Notes: generated by a model from the letters alone, not told the origin. DNA of 64,000 nucleotides from Ornithinibacillus scapharcae TW25 (GCF_000190475.1 NZ_AEWH01000059.1:124001-188000), one strand, 5' to 3'. Shown: positions 33,686 through 42,880, numbered from the stretch's first letter. Numbers and translations: made by a program.

Positions 33686-33715
33686 ATTATAGTGTATGAC
33701 ACACACTATTGTAAA
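33686..33715 (-). promoter_or_regulatory. PadR operon promoter and operator
   Basis: The minus-strand -35 TTTACA (plus 33710-33715) and -10 TATAAT (plus 33686-33691) are 18 bases apart. The dyad ATAGTGT (33689-33695) with ACACTAT (33703-33709) fills the spacer and touches the -10. Autorepression by PadR is the natural reading. Confidence 0.65.
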
Positions 33716-33821
33716 GTACCTAATATTAGATAAATATTACTATTCATTCTTAATCATGTTGACAAATGAGCGATAATTCGCTTTCATGAGAGATAAGATA
33801 ATAAAATTCAGGAGATATTTT

Positions 33822-34289
33822 ATGAAAATTTATGTTGATGCGGACGCTAGTCCTGTTAAGGATATTGTCATTGAGGTAGCAAAACAACATGCGATAGAAG
33901 TTGTGTTAGTAAAGAGTATTAGCCATTACTCCCATGATGAACAACCTATTGGGGTCGAAACGATATACGTGGATACTGGTGCAGATGCTGCTGATTATCG
34001 GATAATGGAATTAGCTAGACCGAATGATTTAATTATTACACAAGACTATGGACTCGCTTCTCTCGGTTTAGGGAAGGGCTGCCTTGTTCTACACCACAAA
34101 GGATTTGCCTATACCAATGAAAATATTGATCAACTTCTACAAACTCGTCATCTTAGTGCGAAAGCAAGAAGAAGTGGTCAAAAAACTAAGGGGCCAAAAC
34201 CATTTACAGATGAAGACCGTCAAAAGTTTAGAGTTCAACTAGAGAAAACGATACGAAAAAACAAGGAAACAGGTAGCAGTCAGGATTGA
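33822..34289 (+). CDS. yqxD: YaiI/YqxD family protein (UPF0178)
   Basis: This 155-residue protein belongs to the YaiI/YqxD family with a PIN/NYN-like nuclease fold: [18 protein letters not shown] at the start, [32 protein letters not shown] in the middle, and the acidic residues expected at a metal site. No cellular substrate is established. The ATG at 33822 is chosen because CAGGAGAT lies upstream and the result fits the family length; an in-frame ATG at 33786 gives an unlikely 12-residue extension. It is a single gene. Confidence 0.85.
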   Translation: MKIYVDADASPVKDIVIEVAKQHAIEVVLVKSISHYSHDEQPIGVETIYVDTGADAADYRIMELARPNDLIITQDYGLASLGLGKGCLVLHHKGFAYTNENIDQLLQTRHLSAKARRSGQKTKGPKPFTDEDRQKFRVQLEKTIRKNKETGSSQD

Positions 34290-34308
34290 TTGCTACCTGT
34301 TTCCTTTT
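34265..34308 (+). terminator. Intrinsic terminator
   Basis: A 14-bp stem (34265-34278 with 34291-34304) overlaps the end of the YqxD gene and is followed by TTTT. It may also serve the convergent P450 gene. Confidence 0.85.
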
Positions 34309-35566
34309 AAACTCTTTTGACATGTGTCATGATAAGCCCGCTCTTTGGCAGACTCGGGATTCGAATCATACTATAGCGATGTTCTTGTCTAGGTATTGAA
34401 TACTCCACTTTATTCACAATGAAATTTGCTAAGATTTTCATGAATTCAATCGTTAACCATTCACCAGGGCAACGGTGACCACGGTAGTAATCTCCTCCAC
34501 CTTGTGGAATGAATTCGTAGAAATTTTCTTTTCGATTTCTAAATCGCTCTGGATTAAATACATTCGGCATCTCCCATATGTCAGGATGATGATTGGTACC
34601 ATAAATATCTAATATCACAAAATTACCCTTTCTAAAATCATGGCCATTCCACAAGAAGTCTTCCCTTACCCTAGCGATTAGCATTGGAAAGAAAGGATAG
34701 TATCGTCTAACTTCTTGTACAAATAATTCTTGATACTTCTCTCCACCTTTCTTCAGCTTTTCCCGCTCACTCGGGTGTTCATATATAGCCAATGCTTCAA
34801 AGGTTAGATAGATTGAAATTGCTACGATTGGTCTAAGTATATTCAGTACTTCTACCGCAACAATCTGTTCATTCAATAGTTCACCATTCTTGTCCTGATA
34901 CCAAGCCATTTGATATAAAATTGTATCTTGGGATACTGTTAAGTCACCATTTCGAACTTGGGTAATAATTTGTTTCAACCAATTTTCTAATATATTTCTC
35001 GAGGTCCTGCCCTTCCAATGGCGGACACCCACTGCACCCGCACTATCAAAGAGGGCTTCTAATTGATTAGCCCTTTTTTTGATCTCATCTTGCCGTATTG
35101 GAACGCCAGTCCATTCGAAGGCCACCTTAGTCAATAATTGAACGATTTCTCGGTAGAAAACAATCCGCTCTTGAACAACCCATTTATCTAGGGCTACATC
35201 TAATTGTCTTTCCAGTATTACGCTAACTTCATCTAGTTTCTCTTTTGTCATGAAAGACATAAATAATTCTTTACGATGTCTATGAGCTTGATCATCAAGG
35301 GTTTGAATGGCATGTTCTCCAAATAGCGTTTGTCTTATTCTTTTTGGAGCTGCTCCTTTCCGTTGGATCTTATCCTCATCATAAAAAACTTTAACAGCTT
35401 CTTCTCCTGCAATACAGATTGCCTTTTGGCCACCAAGAATCCTCGTTTCGAACAAATCTCGTCCAAATTTCTTTCTACGATTGGTTATGTAATTGTATCC
35501 CTCCAGCATTAGCTTAGCGGTATTATCTAATCCTTTTTCAATTGGTATTTGTTCCCGATAAGGCAT
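34307..35566 (-). CDS. cypC: Cytochrome P450 fatty-acid peroxygenase (CYP152 family)
   Basis: This 419-residue heme enzyme is close to B. subtilis P450BSbeta (CypC/YbdT), which hydroxylates long-chain fatty acids with hydrogen peroxide instead of O2 and a reductase. The CYP152 hallmark Arg-Pro (ILRPIVAIS) falls near residue 242 and replaces the usual acid-alcohol pair. The heme-thiolate cysteine in GHRCPGEW falls near 363. No redox partner is needed and none is present. It is divergent from a TetR regulator, which may control it. Confidence 0.92.
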   Translation of the reverse strand: MPYREQIPIEKGLDNTAKLMLEGYNYITNRRKKFGRDLFETRILGGQKAICIAGEEAVKVFYDEDKIQRKGAAPKRIRQTLFGEHAIQTLDDQAHRHRKELFMSFMTKEKLDEVSVILERQLDVALDKWVVQERIVFYREIVQLLTKVAFEWTGVPIRQDEIKKRANQLEALFDSAGAVGVRHWKGRTSRNILENWLKQIITQVRNGDLTVSQDTILYQMAWYQDKNGELLNEQIVAVEVLNILRPIVAISIYLTFEALAIYEHPSEREKLKKGGEKYQELFVQEVRRYYPFFPMLIARVREDFLWNGHDFRKGNFVILDIYGTNHHPDIWEMPNVFNPERFRNRKENFYEFIPQGGGDYYRGHRCPGEWLTIEFMKILANFIVNKVEYSIPRQEHRYSMIRIPSLPKSGLIMTHVKRV

Positions 35567-35693
35567 ATTTATCCACTCACTTCTTTATAGTACTTTCCTT
35601 GTATAGTCTGTTTTGCTTGCTTGTCTTTATACCAGTTATATTTATTTCCACTACAACATTTAGTACTCTATAATGTAGGGTGAGGTGAAGCAC

Positions 35694-36269
35694 ATGGCGC
35701 GTGAACGTAAATTTTCAAAAGAGGAACTTTATCAAATAACAAAGAAGCTACTATTAGATCATGGTTATGATGGCTATACCTTTACGTTGTTAGCAAACCA
35801 ACTAGAAGTGTCGAGAGCAGCTATCTACAAATATTACGATAACAAAGAGGAACTATTAATAGAATATATGGTTTTCGAATTAAATACTTTTTTACAACAT
35901 CTCAAAGAGATAAGTAAAAAAGATACCTTTATGGACCAATTTGAGGCACTATTTGACATTATTTTTAACGATATGAGCATATATAAAATCAGAGAAATTG
36001 GTATGCATATTCCTACTGTCAATGATAAGGTTGCTGCCTATAAAAAAAAGTTGGATAGACTACATGTAGAATTGTATGATTCCTTACAAGGTTTCATAAG
36101 ATTAGGAAGAGAAGAAAAAGTTTTGAAAGAAGATATCCCCAGCAATCTTGTATTAGGAATGATTTTCCAAACGGTTAATATACCAAATACAACCGGTCTA
36201 ACTCACCTAGAGTGGGTGAATACTCTAAAGAAAGTTATCTGTCACGGAATGTTCAGGAATGCAAATTGA
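35694..36269 (+). CDS. TetR family transcriptional regulator
   Basis: This 191-residue regulator has an N-terminal TetR helix-turn-helix (EELYQITKKLLLDHGYDGYTF, LEVSRAAIYKYYDNKEEL) and a ligand domain that looks like regulators of MMPL or fatty-acid systems. The ATG at 35694 follows GAGGTGA by 5 bases. It lies between the divergent P450 gene and the downstream MMPL transporter. A palindrome before the MMPL gene is its probable operator. Confidence 0.88.
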   Translation: MARERKFSKEELYQITKKLLLDHGYDGYTFTLLANQLEVSRAAIYKYYDNKEELLIEYMVFELNTFLQHLKEISKKDTFMDQFEALFDIIFNDMSIYKIREIGMHIPTVNDKVAAYKKKLDRLHVELYDSLQGFIRLGREEKVLKEDIPSNLVLGMIFQTVNIPNTTGLTHLEWVNTLKKVICHGMFRNAN

Positions 36270-36332
36270 CACTGGTGTAACCTTCCGTGATAATAAAAGA
36301 ATGACGATATAAATCGTTATTTTTTGTTTAAA

Positions 36333-36348
36333 GTTACACATATGTAAC
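36333..36348 (+). promoter_or_regulatory. Palindromic operator upstream of the MMPL gene
   Basis: GTTACA (36333-36338) and TGTAAC (36343-36348) are perfect inverted arms around CATA, 34 bases before the MMPL start and downstream of the TetR gene. It is a likely TetR binding site. Confidence 0.55.
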
Positions 36349-36381
36349 CAAATTCCACTTAATGAGAAAGGATTTTATCTT

Positions 36382-38493
36382 ATGAAGAAACTTCTTCAAC
36401 ATATTACAGATAGAGTATCCACTAAAAAAGGAATGTGGATGACGCTCCTTGTATGGATTCTTGTCACCGTCATTCTAACGGTAGCCGTCCCAAGTGTTCG
36501 GGATTATCAAGTTACAAGTATTGACTCTTTACCTGATGATATGCAGTCGGTCATTGCTAATGAAAAGATTGCGGATTACTTTGGAGATAGTGAACTACTT
36601 CCAGCAATTCTTGTACTCCAAGCCAATGACCAAGTAGCGTTACAAGATTTAGTTACCATTACAGATTCCATCATAGAGAAAGATTTAAAAGGTGTTAAAG
36701 AAGTAGTGCCCATTGGAATGCTTCCAGAACCTGCAACTGAGTCCTTTTTCTCAGAAGACAAAACAACTGCAATTATTCCCGTTAACCTAGATTCCAATCT
36801 AGATACACCCGAAATTAAAGAGACACTAGATCAGATTACATCAATTATTGGTGACAAAGCTGAGCTTGATGTATCCGTGACAGGACCTGCGGGGATTGCA
36901 GTAGATACAACCGATTTATTTACGCGAGCAGATATCGTATTAATCATGGCTACAGTTGGGATTATCCTTGTCTTACTTATTGTGATTTATCGCTCACCAT
37001 TAATAGCATTGATTCCATTACTAGCAGCAGTATTTGTTTATCAGGTTGTTACACAGCTTCTTGGAGCATTCGGTAAAGCCGGATTACTCATGAGCTCCCA
37101 GTCCGTTTCTATCATGTCTGTGCTCCTGTTTGCAGCTGTTATTGATTACTCCCTATTCGTATTTTCTCGTTACCGAGAAGAATTGAAACAGCACGATAAT
37201 AAATATACTGCGATGAAAACAGCTATGAGGGGCACGGGTTTACCTGTCTTCTACTCCGGTGGAACAGTGTTTCTTGCAATGATTATCCTTATCTTTGCAG
37301 ACCTTGGTGACTACAAGAACTTTGCACCTATCTTTGGTACAGCACTTGCGGTTATTATGATTTCATCCGTCACACTAGTACCTGCTTTATTTACAATCTT
37401 TGGGCGTAAATCGTTTTGGCCAGTTATTCCTAAGGTTGGAGATACGACAGTTAAATCGAGCTCGATTTGGAGTAAAGTAGGAAGATTTGTAACGAAGAAA
37501 CCGGTCGTTTCGATCATTGTAGTCGGATTATTTATCTTAGCAAGTGCAACTTATAATGTTAATCTGAAATATGAGTTTGATTTAATAAAATCCTTCCCAG
37601 AGGATATGCCATCTCGAGTTGGATATGAGCTCCTGGAAAGTAAATTTGAACCAGGAGATCTTGCACCTACAACCGTGTTAATAGAATCCGATAATGAATT
37701 GACAGATGAAACTAAACAATCCTTGTTAGAGGAACTGTCGAATCAAGACCATGTCAGCACTGTGCGAATAGAAAATCAAACAGAGGATCAAAAAGTCGTC
37801 TCTTACAGTCTAACGTTCGATGATAGTCCTTATGCACTTGAGTCGATTGAAGCATTAGAGGATATGCAAGAAAAAGCAGGCGAATTGTTAGAGAGAAGCC
37901 AAATAAATGGTGAACTATACTTTGCTGGGGAGACTGCCTCATCCCTTGATGATCGCAATACAAATAATCGAGACATGATAATTATTGTCTTGTTAGAGAC
38001 ACTGCTGATCTTTATCATGCTTATTTTTCTAACAAAATCAATCAAGATGCCAATCTACATGATGGGAACTATTATTGTTTCCTTCTTTGCAGCATTAGGA
38101 TTAGGAATGTTCTTAACAAACCTATTCTTCGATATCGACACCATAAGTACTCGAGTACCTGTTTATGCCTTTATCTTCTTAGTTGCACTTGGAATTGATT
38201 ATAATATTATTCTTGTATCGCGTTTTATGGAAGAACGTGAAAAGCATTTCATTAAGAAAGCAACCGAGATTGCCGTCGCGAACACTGGTGGGGTTATTTC
38301 CTCAGCTGGAATTATACTAGCGGCTACCTTTGCTGTACTAATGACACAGCCTATTCAATTGCTCTTCGTATTTGGCTTTATTGTTGCAGTAGGAATATTA
38401 ATTGATACCTTCATCATTCGAGGAATTTTATTACCTAGTTTGATTGTTTTATTTGAGAAGGATAAGAGAGTAAAAGAAGCAGAAGGTGAGTAA
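36382..38493 (+). CDS. MMPL/RND family transporter
   Basis: This 703-residue membrane protein has a duplicated layout: a first membrane helix, a large outside loop, five helices, then the same again, about 12 spans in all. Motifs VLLFAAVIDYSLFVFSRYREEL and FIFLVALGIDYNIILVSRFMEER are the paired MMPL proton-relay segments. Bacillus relatives (YdfJ) are probable lipid or hydrophobic-compound exporters. With the TetR gene just before it and the P450 beyond, the set may handle fatty acids or membrane-active molecules; that is inference. Confidence 0.88.
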   Translation: MKKLLQHITDRVSTKKGMWMTLLVWILVTVILTVAVPSVRDYQVTSIDSLPDDMQSVIANEKIADYFGDSELLPAILVLQANDQVALQDLVTITDSIIEKDLKGVKEVVPIGMLPEPATESFFSEDKTTAIIPVNLDSNLDTPEIKETLDQITSIIGDKAELDVSVTGPAGIAVDTTDLFTRADIVLIMATVGIILVLLIVIYRSPLIALIPLLAAVFVYQVVTQLLGAFGKAGLLMSSQSVSIMSVLLFAAVIDYSLFVFSRYREELKQHDNKYTAMKTAMRGTGLPVFYSGGTVFLAMIILIFADLGDYKNFAPIFGTALAVIMISSVTLVPALFTIFGRKSFWPVIPKVGDTTVKSSSIWSKVGRFVTKKPVVSIIVVGLFILASATYNVNLKYEFDLIKSFPEDMPSRVGYELLESKFEPGDLAPTTVLIESDNELTDETKQSLLEELSNQDHVSTVRIENQTEDQKVVSYSLTFDDSPYALESIEALEDMQEKAGELLERSQINGELYFAGETASSLDDRNTNNRDMIIIVLLETLLIFIMLIFLTKSIKMPIYMMGTIIVSFFAALGLGMFLTNLFFDIDTISTRVPVYAFIFLVALGIDYNIILVSRFMEEREKHFIKKATEIAVANTGGVISSAGIILAATFAVLMTQPIQLLFVFGFIVAVGILIDTFIIRGILLPSLIVLFEKDKRVKEAEGE

Positions 38494-38500
38494 GAGTAAC

Positions 38501-38533
38501 AAAAAACCTGGAGGATTCCCTTCAGGTTTTTTG
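38501..38533 (+). terminator. Intrinsic terminator
   Basis: AAAAAACCTG (38501-38510) pairs with CAGGTTTTTT (38523-38532), just after the MMPL gene. Confidence 0.85.
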
Positions 38534-38646
38534 TTATGAATTCATGAAATTTCGCCCCCACCTACTATGCACTCTAAATATTGGAATGCCTATTCCCCCT
38601 TTGATAGAATGATAATAATAGTTACTGATAAGGGGGATTATGATTG

Positions 38647-39777
38647 ATGAAAATAGTATCGATGGAACCAACTCCAAGTCCTTATTCTATGAAAATTAAT
38701 GTAGATGAGATTATGCCAGATGGAAAGACGGAAAACTACAAGCTTGGTGATGATTTATCCACTGCCCCTTCCTATATTCAAAGCTTATTCTCTATTAATG
38801 GGGTCAAAGGAATCTACAGGGTAATCGATTTTATTGCCCTAGAGCGTGATGCACGAACCCCTTGGGAGGAAATACTTCCAGAGGTTCGACAGATTCTAGG
38901 TTCGATTGAGAAAGATATGCATGATATAACAAAGGCTGAACAGGCTGTTGATGAGCATTATGGGGAGATAAAAGTCTTCATTCAGATGTTCCGCTTCATC
39001 CCAACACAAGTGAAGCTGGAAGACGGTGAAAAAGAATACCGGTTTGGATTACCAGAACGATTTATGCATGCTTCCATTGAGGCATCTGTTGCATCAGACA
39101 ATATGCTAGCAGAAAGAAAATGGGTCGAACAAAGCCCACGTTACGGTGAGGTAGAAGAAATCGGGAATGAAGTTCTGGAAGAAATATCTGCAGCATATGA
39201 TAATGAACGACTTAAAGAGTTAGTACGTTTTGCGTTAGAGAATAAAACCGCACCAACACCATGGAGGAAAGTAACATTAGAGATGCTTGATCATCCAGAT
39301 TGGAAAGAACGTTACGCGGTTTTAGACAAAATGGACCCATCTATCGAAGATTTGCCAGTATTAGATAAAGCATTAGATGACGAAAAAGCCTCCATCCGGA
39401 GACTTGCTACTGCATATCTCGGAATGATTGATGATAAGGCTGTTCTTCCTTACTTATATAAGGCGCTAAAAGATAAAGCAGTTAACGTAAGACGGACTGC
39501 TGGAGATTGCTTATCCGACTTAAGTTTTACGGAAGCTATGCCTGAAATGATAAAGACATTAAAGGATAGTAGTAGACTTGTTCGTTGGCGAGCCGCTATG
39601 TTCTTATATGAATTAGGGGACGAAACAGCAATCCCCGCCCTCCTTGAAGCACAGGATGATCCAGAATTCGAGGTAAGAATGCAGATCAAGATGGCCCTTG
39701 CAAGAATTCAAGGTGGAGAGGAAGCAAAAGGTTCTATATGGCATCAAATGACCCAGCTAATTAATAAAGATAAATAG
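38647..39777 (+). CDS. cvfC: Conserved virulence factor C family protein (YpgR-like)
   Basis: This 376-residue protein combines an N-terminal Nfu/NifU-N-like scaffold domain (about 1-90; EPTPSPYSMKINVDE, then GVKGIYRVIDFIALERD), a middle virulence-factor domain and C-terminal HEAT-like repeats (about 215-360; DDEKASIRRLATAYLG, DKAVNVRRTAGDCL, DSSRLVRWRAAMFLYELGD). This order matches S. aureus CvfC and B. subtilis YpgR. The Nfu-like part lacks the CxxC cluster site. The exact role is unknown. The ATG at 38647 follows AAGGGGG by 10 bases; a TTG at 38644 is possible. Confidence 0.82.
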   Translation: MKIVSMEPTPSPYSMKINVDEIMPDGKTENYKLGDDLSTAPSYIQSLFSINGVKGIYRVIDFIALERDARTPWEEILPEVRQILGSIEKDMHDITKAEQAVDEHYGEIKVFIQMFRFIPTQVKLEDGEKEYRFGLPERFMHASIEASVASDNMLAERKWVEQSPRYGEVEEIGNEVLEEISAAYDNERLKELVRFALENKTAPTPWRKVTLEMLDHPDWKERYAVLDKMDPSIEDLPVLDKALDDEKASIRRLATAYLGMIDDKAVLPYLYKALKDKAVNVRRTAGDCLSDLSFTEAMPEMIKTLKDSSRLVRWRAAMFLYELGDETAIPALLEAQDDPEFEVRMQIKMALARIQGGEEAKGSIWHQMTQLINKDK

Positions 39778-39786
39778 ATAGGTGTA

Positions 39787-39826
39787 AAACAGACTTATCC
39801 CTTAATCGGAATAAGTCTGTTCCTGT
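39787..39826. terminator. Terminator between convergent genes
   Basis: AACAGACTTAT (from 39788) pairs with ATAAGTCTGTT (39811-39821). It lies between the CvfC-like gene and the VOC gene and has T or A runs of moderate quality on both sides. Confidence 0.7.
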
Positions 39827-39829
39827 TAC

Positions 39830-40225
39830 CTAATTCAGTTGACCATGAATCCTGCTCATGCACTTCATTTCTTCCTCTTTATTGAGATACTCAAACAACC
39901 CTAACTGATTTCCCCAAGGATCGGAAAATGTACACCATTTTACTGGCACTTCTTCCCTAGTATGTACTTCTATATCTCCAATACTATAATCTCTTTCTAA
40001 TTTTTTAAGCATTTCTGTTATACTTTGTACTCCTAGTCTTACTGGACCACTTCCTTTAGCAGGAATACCCTCTGCTACTTGTAGCCAACTCCCAGGAATT
40101 AGTTCCCACTCTGCAAATCCCTCATGTGGTATAAAGTCAGGCTCTCTGTCTAATAATAATTGATACCAAAGTAATCCCCTTTGAAAATCTGAAACACGTA
40201 TTTGGATTGTCAGCTCAATAATCAT
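39830..40225 (-). CDS. VOC family protein (glyoxalase-like)
   Basis: This 131-residue single-unit VOC protein contains LTIQIRVSDFQRGLLWYQLLLDREPDF at the start and WCTFSDPWGNQLGLFEYLN near the end, the usual beta-alpha-beta-beta-beta pattern. VOC members include glyoxalases, dioxygenases and resistance proteins; the metal-site residues are not fully conserved here and no substrate can be named. It is divergent from the DUF3889 gene. The ATG follows a GGAG-type site. Confidence 0.75.
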   Translation of the reverse strand: MIIELTIQIRVSDFQRGLLWYQLLLDREPDFIPHEGFAEWELIPGSWLQVAEGIPAKGSGPVRLGVQSITEMLKKLERDYSIGDIEVHTREEVPVKWCTFSDPWGNQLGLFEYLNKEEEMKCMSRIHGQLN

Positions 40226-40264
40226 TTCTCCACTCCAATCTGATTAAGTGAGGTTATAACAAAG

Positions 40265-40603
40265 ATGAGAAAAGCCATTATATCATTAATCTGTTGTTCC
40301 ATTTTTAGTGCCGGTATCTTTATTATACAACAACCTATTAACGTTGTAACGGCACAAAATACAAATCCTTCTTATGCAAAATGGGGACGATTAGCAATGC
40401 AAAAAGTACATGAGAAATATCCAAATGCTAATATTGTAGACTACTTTCATGTTGGGAGAAAAAAAGGAGCGGAAACTTCTACAGAGACATTCAAATTATG
40501 GCTTGAAGCCCCTGATAAAGAATTCGGTATTTTTATTGATATTACATTTACTAATGATACGGAAGAAGTAGTGGATATCGGTTTTCGAGAAGTATCGAGT
40601 TAA
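40265..40603 (+). CDS. DUF3889 secreted protein
   Basis: This 112-residue protein has a Sec signal peptide (cleavage about residue 30, VVTAQN) and a DUF3889 domain: PSYAKWGRLAMQKVHEKYPNANIVDYFHVGR, then ETFKLWLEAPDKEFGIFIDITF. Members are small secreted proteins of spore formers with unknown function. The ATG has only a distant GAGGTTAT site. It is followed by a terminator and is convergent with the prenyltransferase gene. Confidence 0.75.
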   Translation: MRKAIISLICCSIFSAGIFIIQQPINVVTAQNTNPSYAKWGRLAMQKVHEKYPNANIVDYFHVGRKKGAETSTETFKLWLEAPDKEFGIFIDITFTNDTEEVVDIGFREVSS

Positions 40604-40608
40604 GTCAC

Positions 40609-40646
40609 AAGGTCCACTTCACTTCGATGAGAGGTGGACCTTATTT
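40609..40646 (+). terminator. Intrinsic terminator
   Basis: AAGGTCCACTTC (40609-40620) pairs with GAGGTGGACCTT (40631-40642) apart from one wobble, followed by ATTTC. It may be shared with the convergent gene. Confidence 0.7.
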
Positions 40647-40650
40647 CATA

Positions 40651-41352
40651 TCAACCAGCACATTCCTTCCAAGAATCATCATCGTGATTTTGATCTTCAA
40701 TCACTTTCAAATATTGTTCCTTTTTGAAATCAGGAAATAAATCATCTACAAAACGTAAATCAGCCGTAGAGGACTGCCACATTAAAAAGTTACTTATTCT
40801 TTTTTCGCCACCAGTACGAATAACAATATCAGGGTCAGGTAATCCCCTTGTGTAGAGATATCTTTCGAAAGTCTCTTCATCTAATTCTTCTAACAGTAGT
40901 GGATTACTTTTCGCATCCTGCATGATTCCATAGATTGCTTGAACAATTTCACTCCTACTACTATAGTTCAAAGCGAAGTTTACAATTAAACCCGTATTAT
41001 CCTCCGTCTCCTTCATTGCATTTATGACAGCCTTTTTCGTTCCTTTAGGCAAGTTTTCAATATCACCAGATATTAAGATTTTTATATTTCGTCTCATGAA
41101 CTCGGGAAGTTTCTGATTAAAAAACTTCACCGGCAAATTCATTAAATAATTCACTTCATCCTTGGGGCGCTTCCAGTTTTCCGTTGAAAAAGCATACAGC
41201 GTTAATATTTCAACCCCAACTTCCGCACTGGCATCAATCAATTCTTCCATGGTTTGCGATCCTGCATAATGTCCTTCACTACGAGTTAAGCCCCTTTTCT
41301 TTCCCCAACGTCCGTTTCCATCCATAATTATTGCAACATGTTTTGGGATCAT
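40651..41352 (-). CDS. Diverged cis-prenyltransferase (UppS family paralogue)
   Basis: This 233-residue protein has the UppS fold: PKHVAIIMDGNGRWGKKRG with the catalytic Asp, LTLYAFSTENWKRP, and IRTGGEKRISNFLMWQ. In the usual AYAELYFTDVLWPDF-type segment it reads SSTADLRFVDDLFPDF, so the Mg-liganding Glu of UppS is Asp and nearby aromatics are lost. This suggests a paralogue with altered chain length or activity. The ATG at 41352 follows AAAAGGAGG; an upstream ATG at 41397 lies inside the DUF4173 gene. It is the second gene of an operon with DUF4173. Confidence 0.82.
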   Translation of the reverse strand: MIPKHVAIIMDGNGRWGKKRGLTRSEGHYAGSQTMEELIDASAEVGVEILTLYAFSTENWKRPKDEVNYLMNLPVKFFNQKLPEFMRRNIKILISGDIENLPKGTKKAVINAMKETEDNTGLIVNFALNYSSRSEIVQAIYGIMQDAKSNPLLLEELDEETFERYLYTRGLPDPDIVIRTGGEKRISNFLMWQSSTADLRFVDDLFPDFKKEQYLKVIEDQNHDDDSWKECAG

Positions 41353-41365
41353 ATGGCCCCTCCTT

Positions 41366-42826
41366 TTATAATTCCAGTTCTCGAAGTCTTTCAACAACCT
41401 GTTGTTTTTTGAAATTAAATGACTGCCAAGTAGTTATATCTAAATCAGCTATTTTTTCCTTATGATGCACTAATAACAATCTTAATTCTGGATATGTCGG
41501 CTCTATTTCATATAACGTAATTAATCCGTTAATACCACTGTAAGATAGGTTATTTAAGTAGTGGACATCAATCTTCCCTGTCTCCTCAAAGCGATTGAGG
41601 TTATTACCAACAATAATCTCTTCCAGATCGACAACATTTAACCCCGTGTAGAAGATAAGACCGGCAATTAAGTAGAAATGACTTAGGGATATCCCCTCTA
41701 ACCACACTCTAATAAAGGTGTAGGCAAAGATTACCATTAAAAACACCATAAAGATATGAGCCAAGACCCGATCCATCGTAAACCCATAAGCAGATTCATA
41801 TTCAGATAAACGCATATATGCTGAGGTTAGAATAATGCTACTGTTTGCTATTAACAAGGAATATAAACCTTTAAGAAAATAGCCCAGTGATTTCTTCCTT
41901 ACCTTCGCTAGTTTTATACAAGCTAACAGAATAGACCAGTTAATAAGGGTTACTATTAGAAGTTCAAAGAAACCTCTTCTAGCATATTCTGCATAAGTAA
42001 GATTTTCTTGGATTGCTTCACCAAAGAAATACTTAAACTGTATGGCAACGAATAGCACATAGATACCGTTTAATAATATTAAAATGGTTCCAACAACAAT
42101 TCCGTCCCAGTTCTTATCTATTTTTTCCTCGGAAACTCTAACAACTGGAGTGACGTATCGGTTTTTTAGAACCTGAAATACCGAGAAGAATAATAACGAT
42201 AATAATAAAGCAGCCAGAGATCTTAATAGTATTTCGATAAAGTTAAACTTCACGATAAACTCCGGTACTTCCATTATAACTATCCTGAATTCCTCATCAG
42301 CCGATACTAAGAGAATAGTCACAAAGAATAATATCGGACTCCCAACTAGCATCCCTAACACAATCTTTTTTAACGTATGAGTAGTTTCTGATTTTACTTT
42401 TCTAAACAACACACGCTTGAAGAATAATTTAGTCAGTCGTTTTCCATACATGATTGCGCTTGAGAACTTATCTACTAACCGAAGGAAAAATGGAATAGAG
42501 ATCCAATCCATATGATTAGGAGTTGTGATTAACACAATATGTACAAAAATTAGGACCGGAATGGCTAGCATATTTAACACATAAAAAAGCTCATTATCAA
42601 AGAACATATACGATGCGGATAGTAACCAAATAACAATCATTAATAATAGCCCTATTCTCCGATGTGTAAACTTAAATCCAAAGCGAAAATACAGTACTGC
42701 ATAAAAGACAGCTATAAATAAGGGATAAGAAACCCCAATTACACCATGCAATAAGCTAACTTCCGCTAATCCACCAAGTATTAAACAAATTACTAAAAAT
42801 AGTAATGTTTTTCTTCGTTCTTCCAT
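41366..42826 (-). CDS. DUF4173 membrane protein
   Basis: This 486-residue protein has about 12 membrane segments, a cytoplasmic loop (about 118-150, RLTKLFFKRVLFRKVKSETTHTLKK) and a soluble C-terminal tail (about 395-486) with YPELRLLLVHHKEK. It matches DUF4173-type membrane proteins of Bacillaceae. The function is unknown. Thirteen bases separate its stop from the prenyltransferase start, so the two form an operon. Its upstream region contains a dyad like the one at the PadR2 promoter, so it may belong to that regulon. Confidence 0.75.
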   Translation of the reverse strand: MEERRKTLLFLVICLILGGLAEVSLLHGVIGVSYPLFIAVFYAVLYFRFGFKFTHRRIGLLLMIVIWLLSASYMFFDNELFYVLNMLAIPVLIFVHIVLITTPNHMDWISIPFFLRLVDKFSSAIMYGKRLTKLFFKRVLFRKVKSETTHTLKKIVLGMLVGSPILFFVTILLVSADEEFRIVIMEVPEFIVKFNFIEILLRSLAALLLSLLFFSVFQVLKNRYVTPVVRVSEEKIDKNWDGIVVGTILILLNGIYVLFVAIQFKYFFGEAIQENLTYAEYARRGFFELLIVTLINWSILLACIKLAKVRKKSLGYFLKGLYSLLIANSSIILTSAYMRLSEYESAYGFTMDRVLAHIFMVFLMVIFAYTFIRVWLEGISLSHFYLIAGLIFYTGLNVVDLEEIIVGNNLNRFEETGKIDVHYLNNLSYSGINGLITLYEIEPTYPELRLLLVHHKEKIADLDITTWQSFNFKKQQVVERLRELEL

Positions 42827-42847
42827 ATTCCCACCACCGCATGATAT

Positions 42848-42880
42848 CCTATATACCTAGAATTTCTATGTATATAGGTA
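42848..42880. promoter_or_regulatory. Dyad upstream of the DUF4173 operon, PadR-like operator
   Basis: CCTATATAC (42848-42856) and GTATATAGG (42870-42878) are perfect inverted arms. Read as ATATACCT, about 15 bases, TATAGGTA, the site closely matches the one at 43902-43932 in reverse, which overlaps the neighbouring padR promoter. Confidence 0.6.

Noticed and set aside
36242-36290. 8-bp inverted repeat TCACGGAA / TTCCGTGA
   Set aside because: One arm lies inside the TetR coding region and the loop is 33 bases; probably chance, and the nearby GTTACA palindrome is a better operator.
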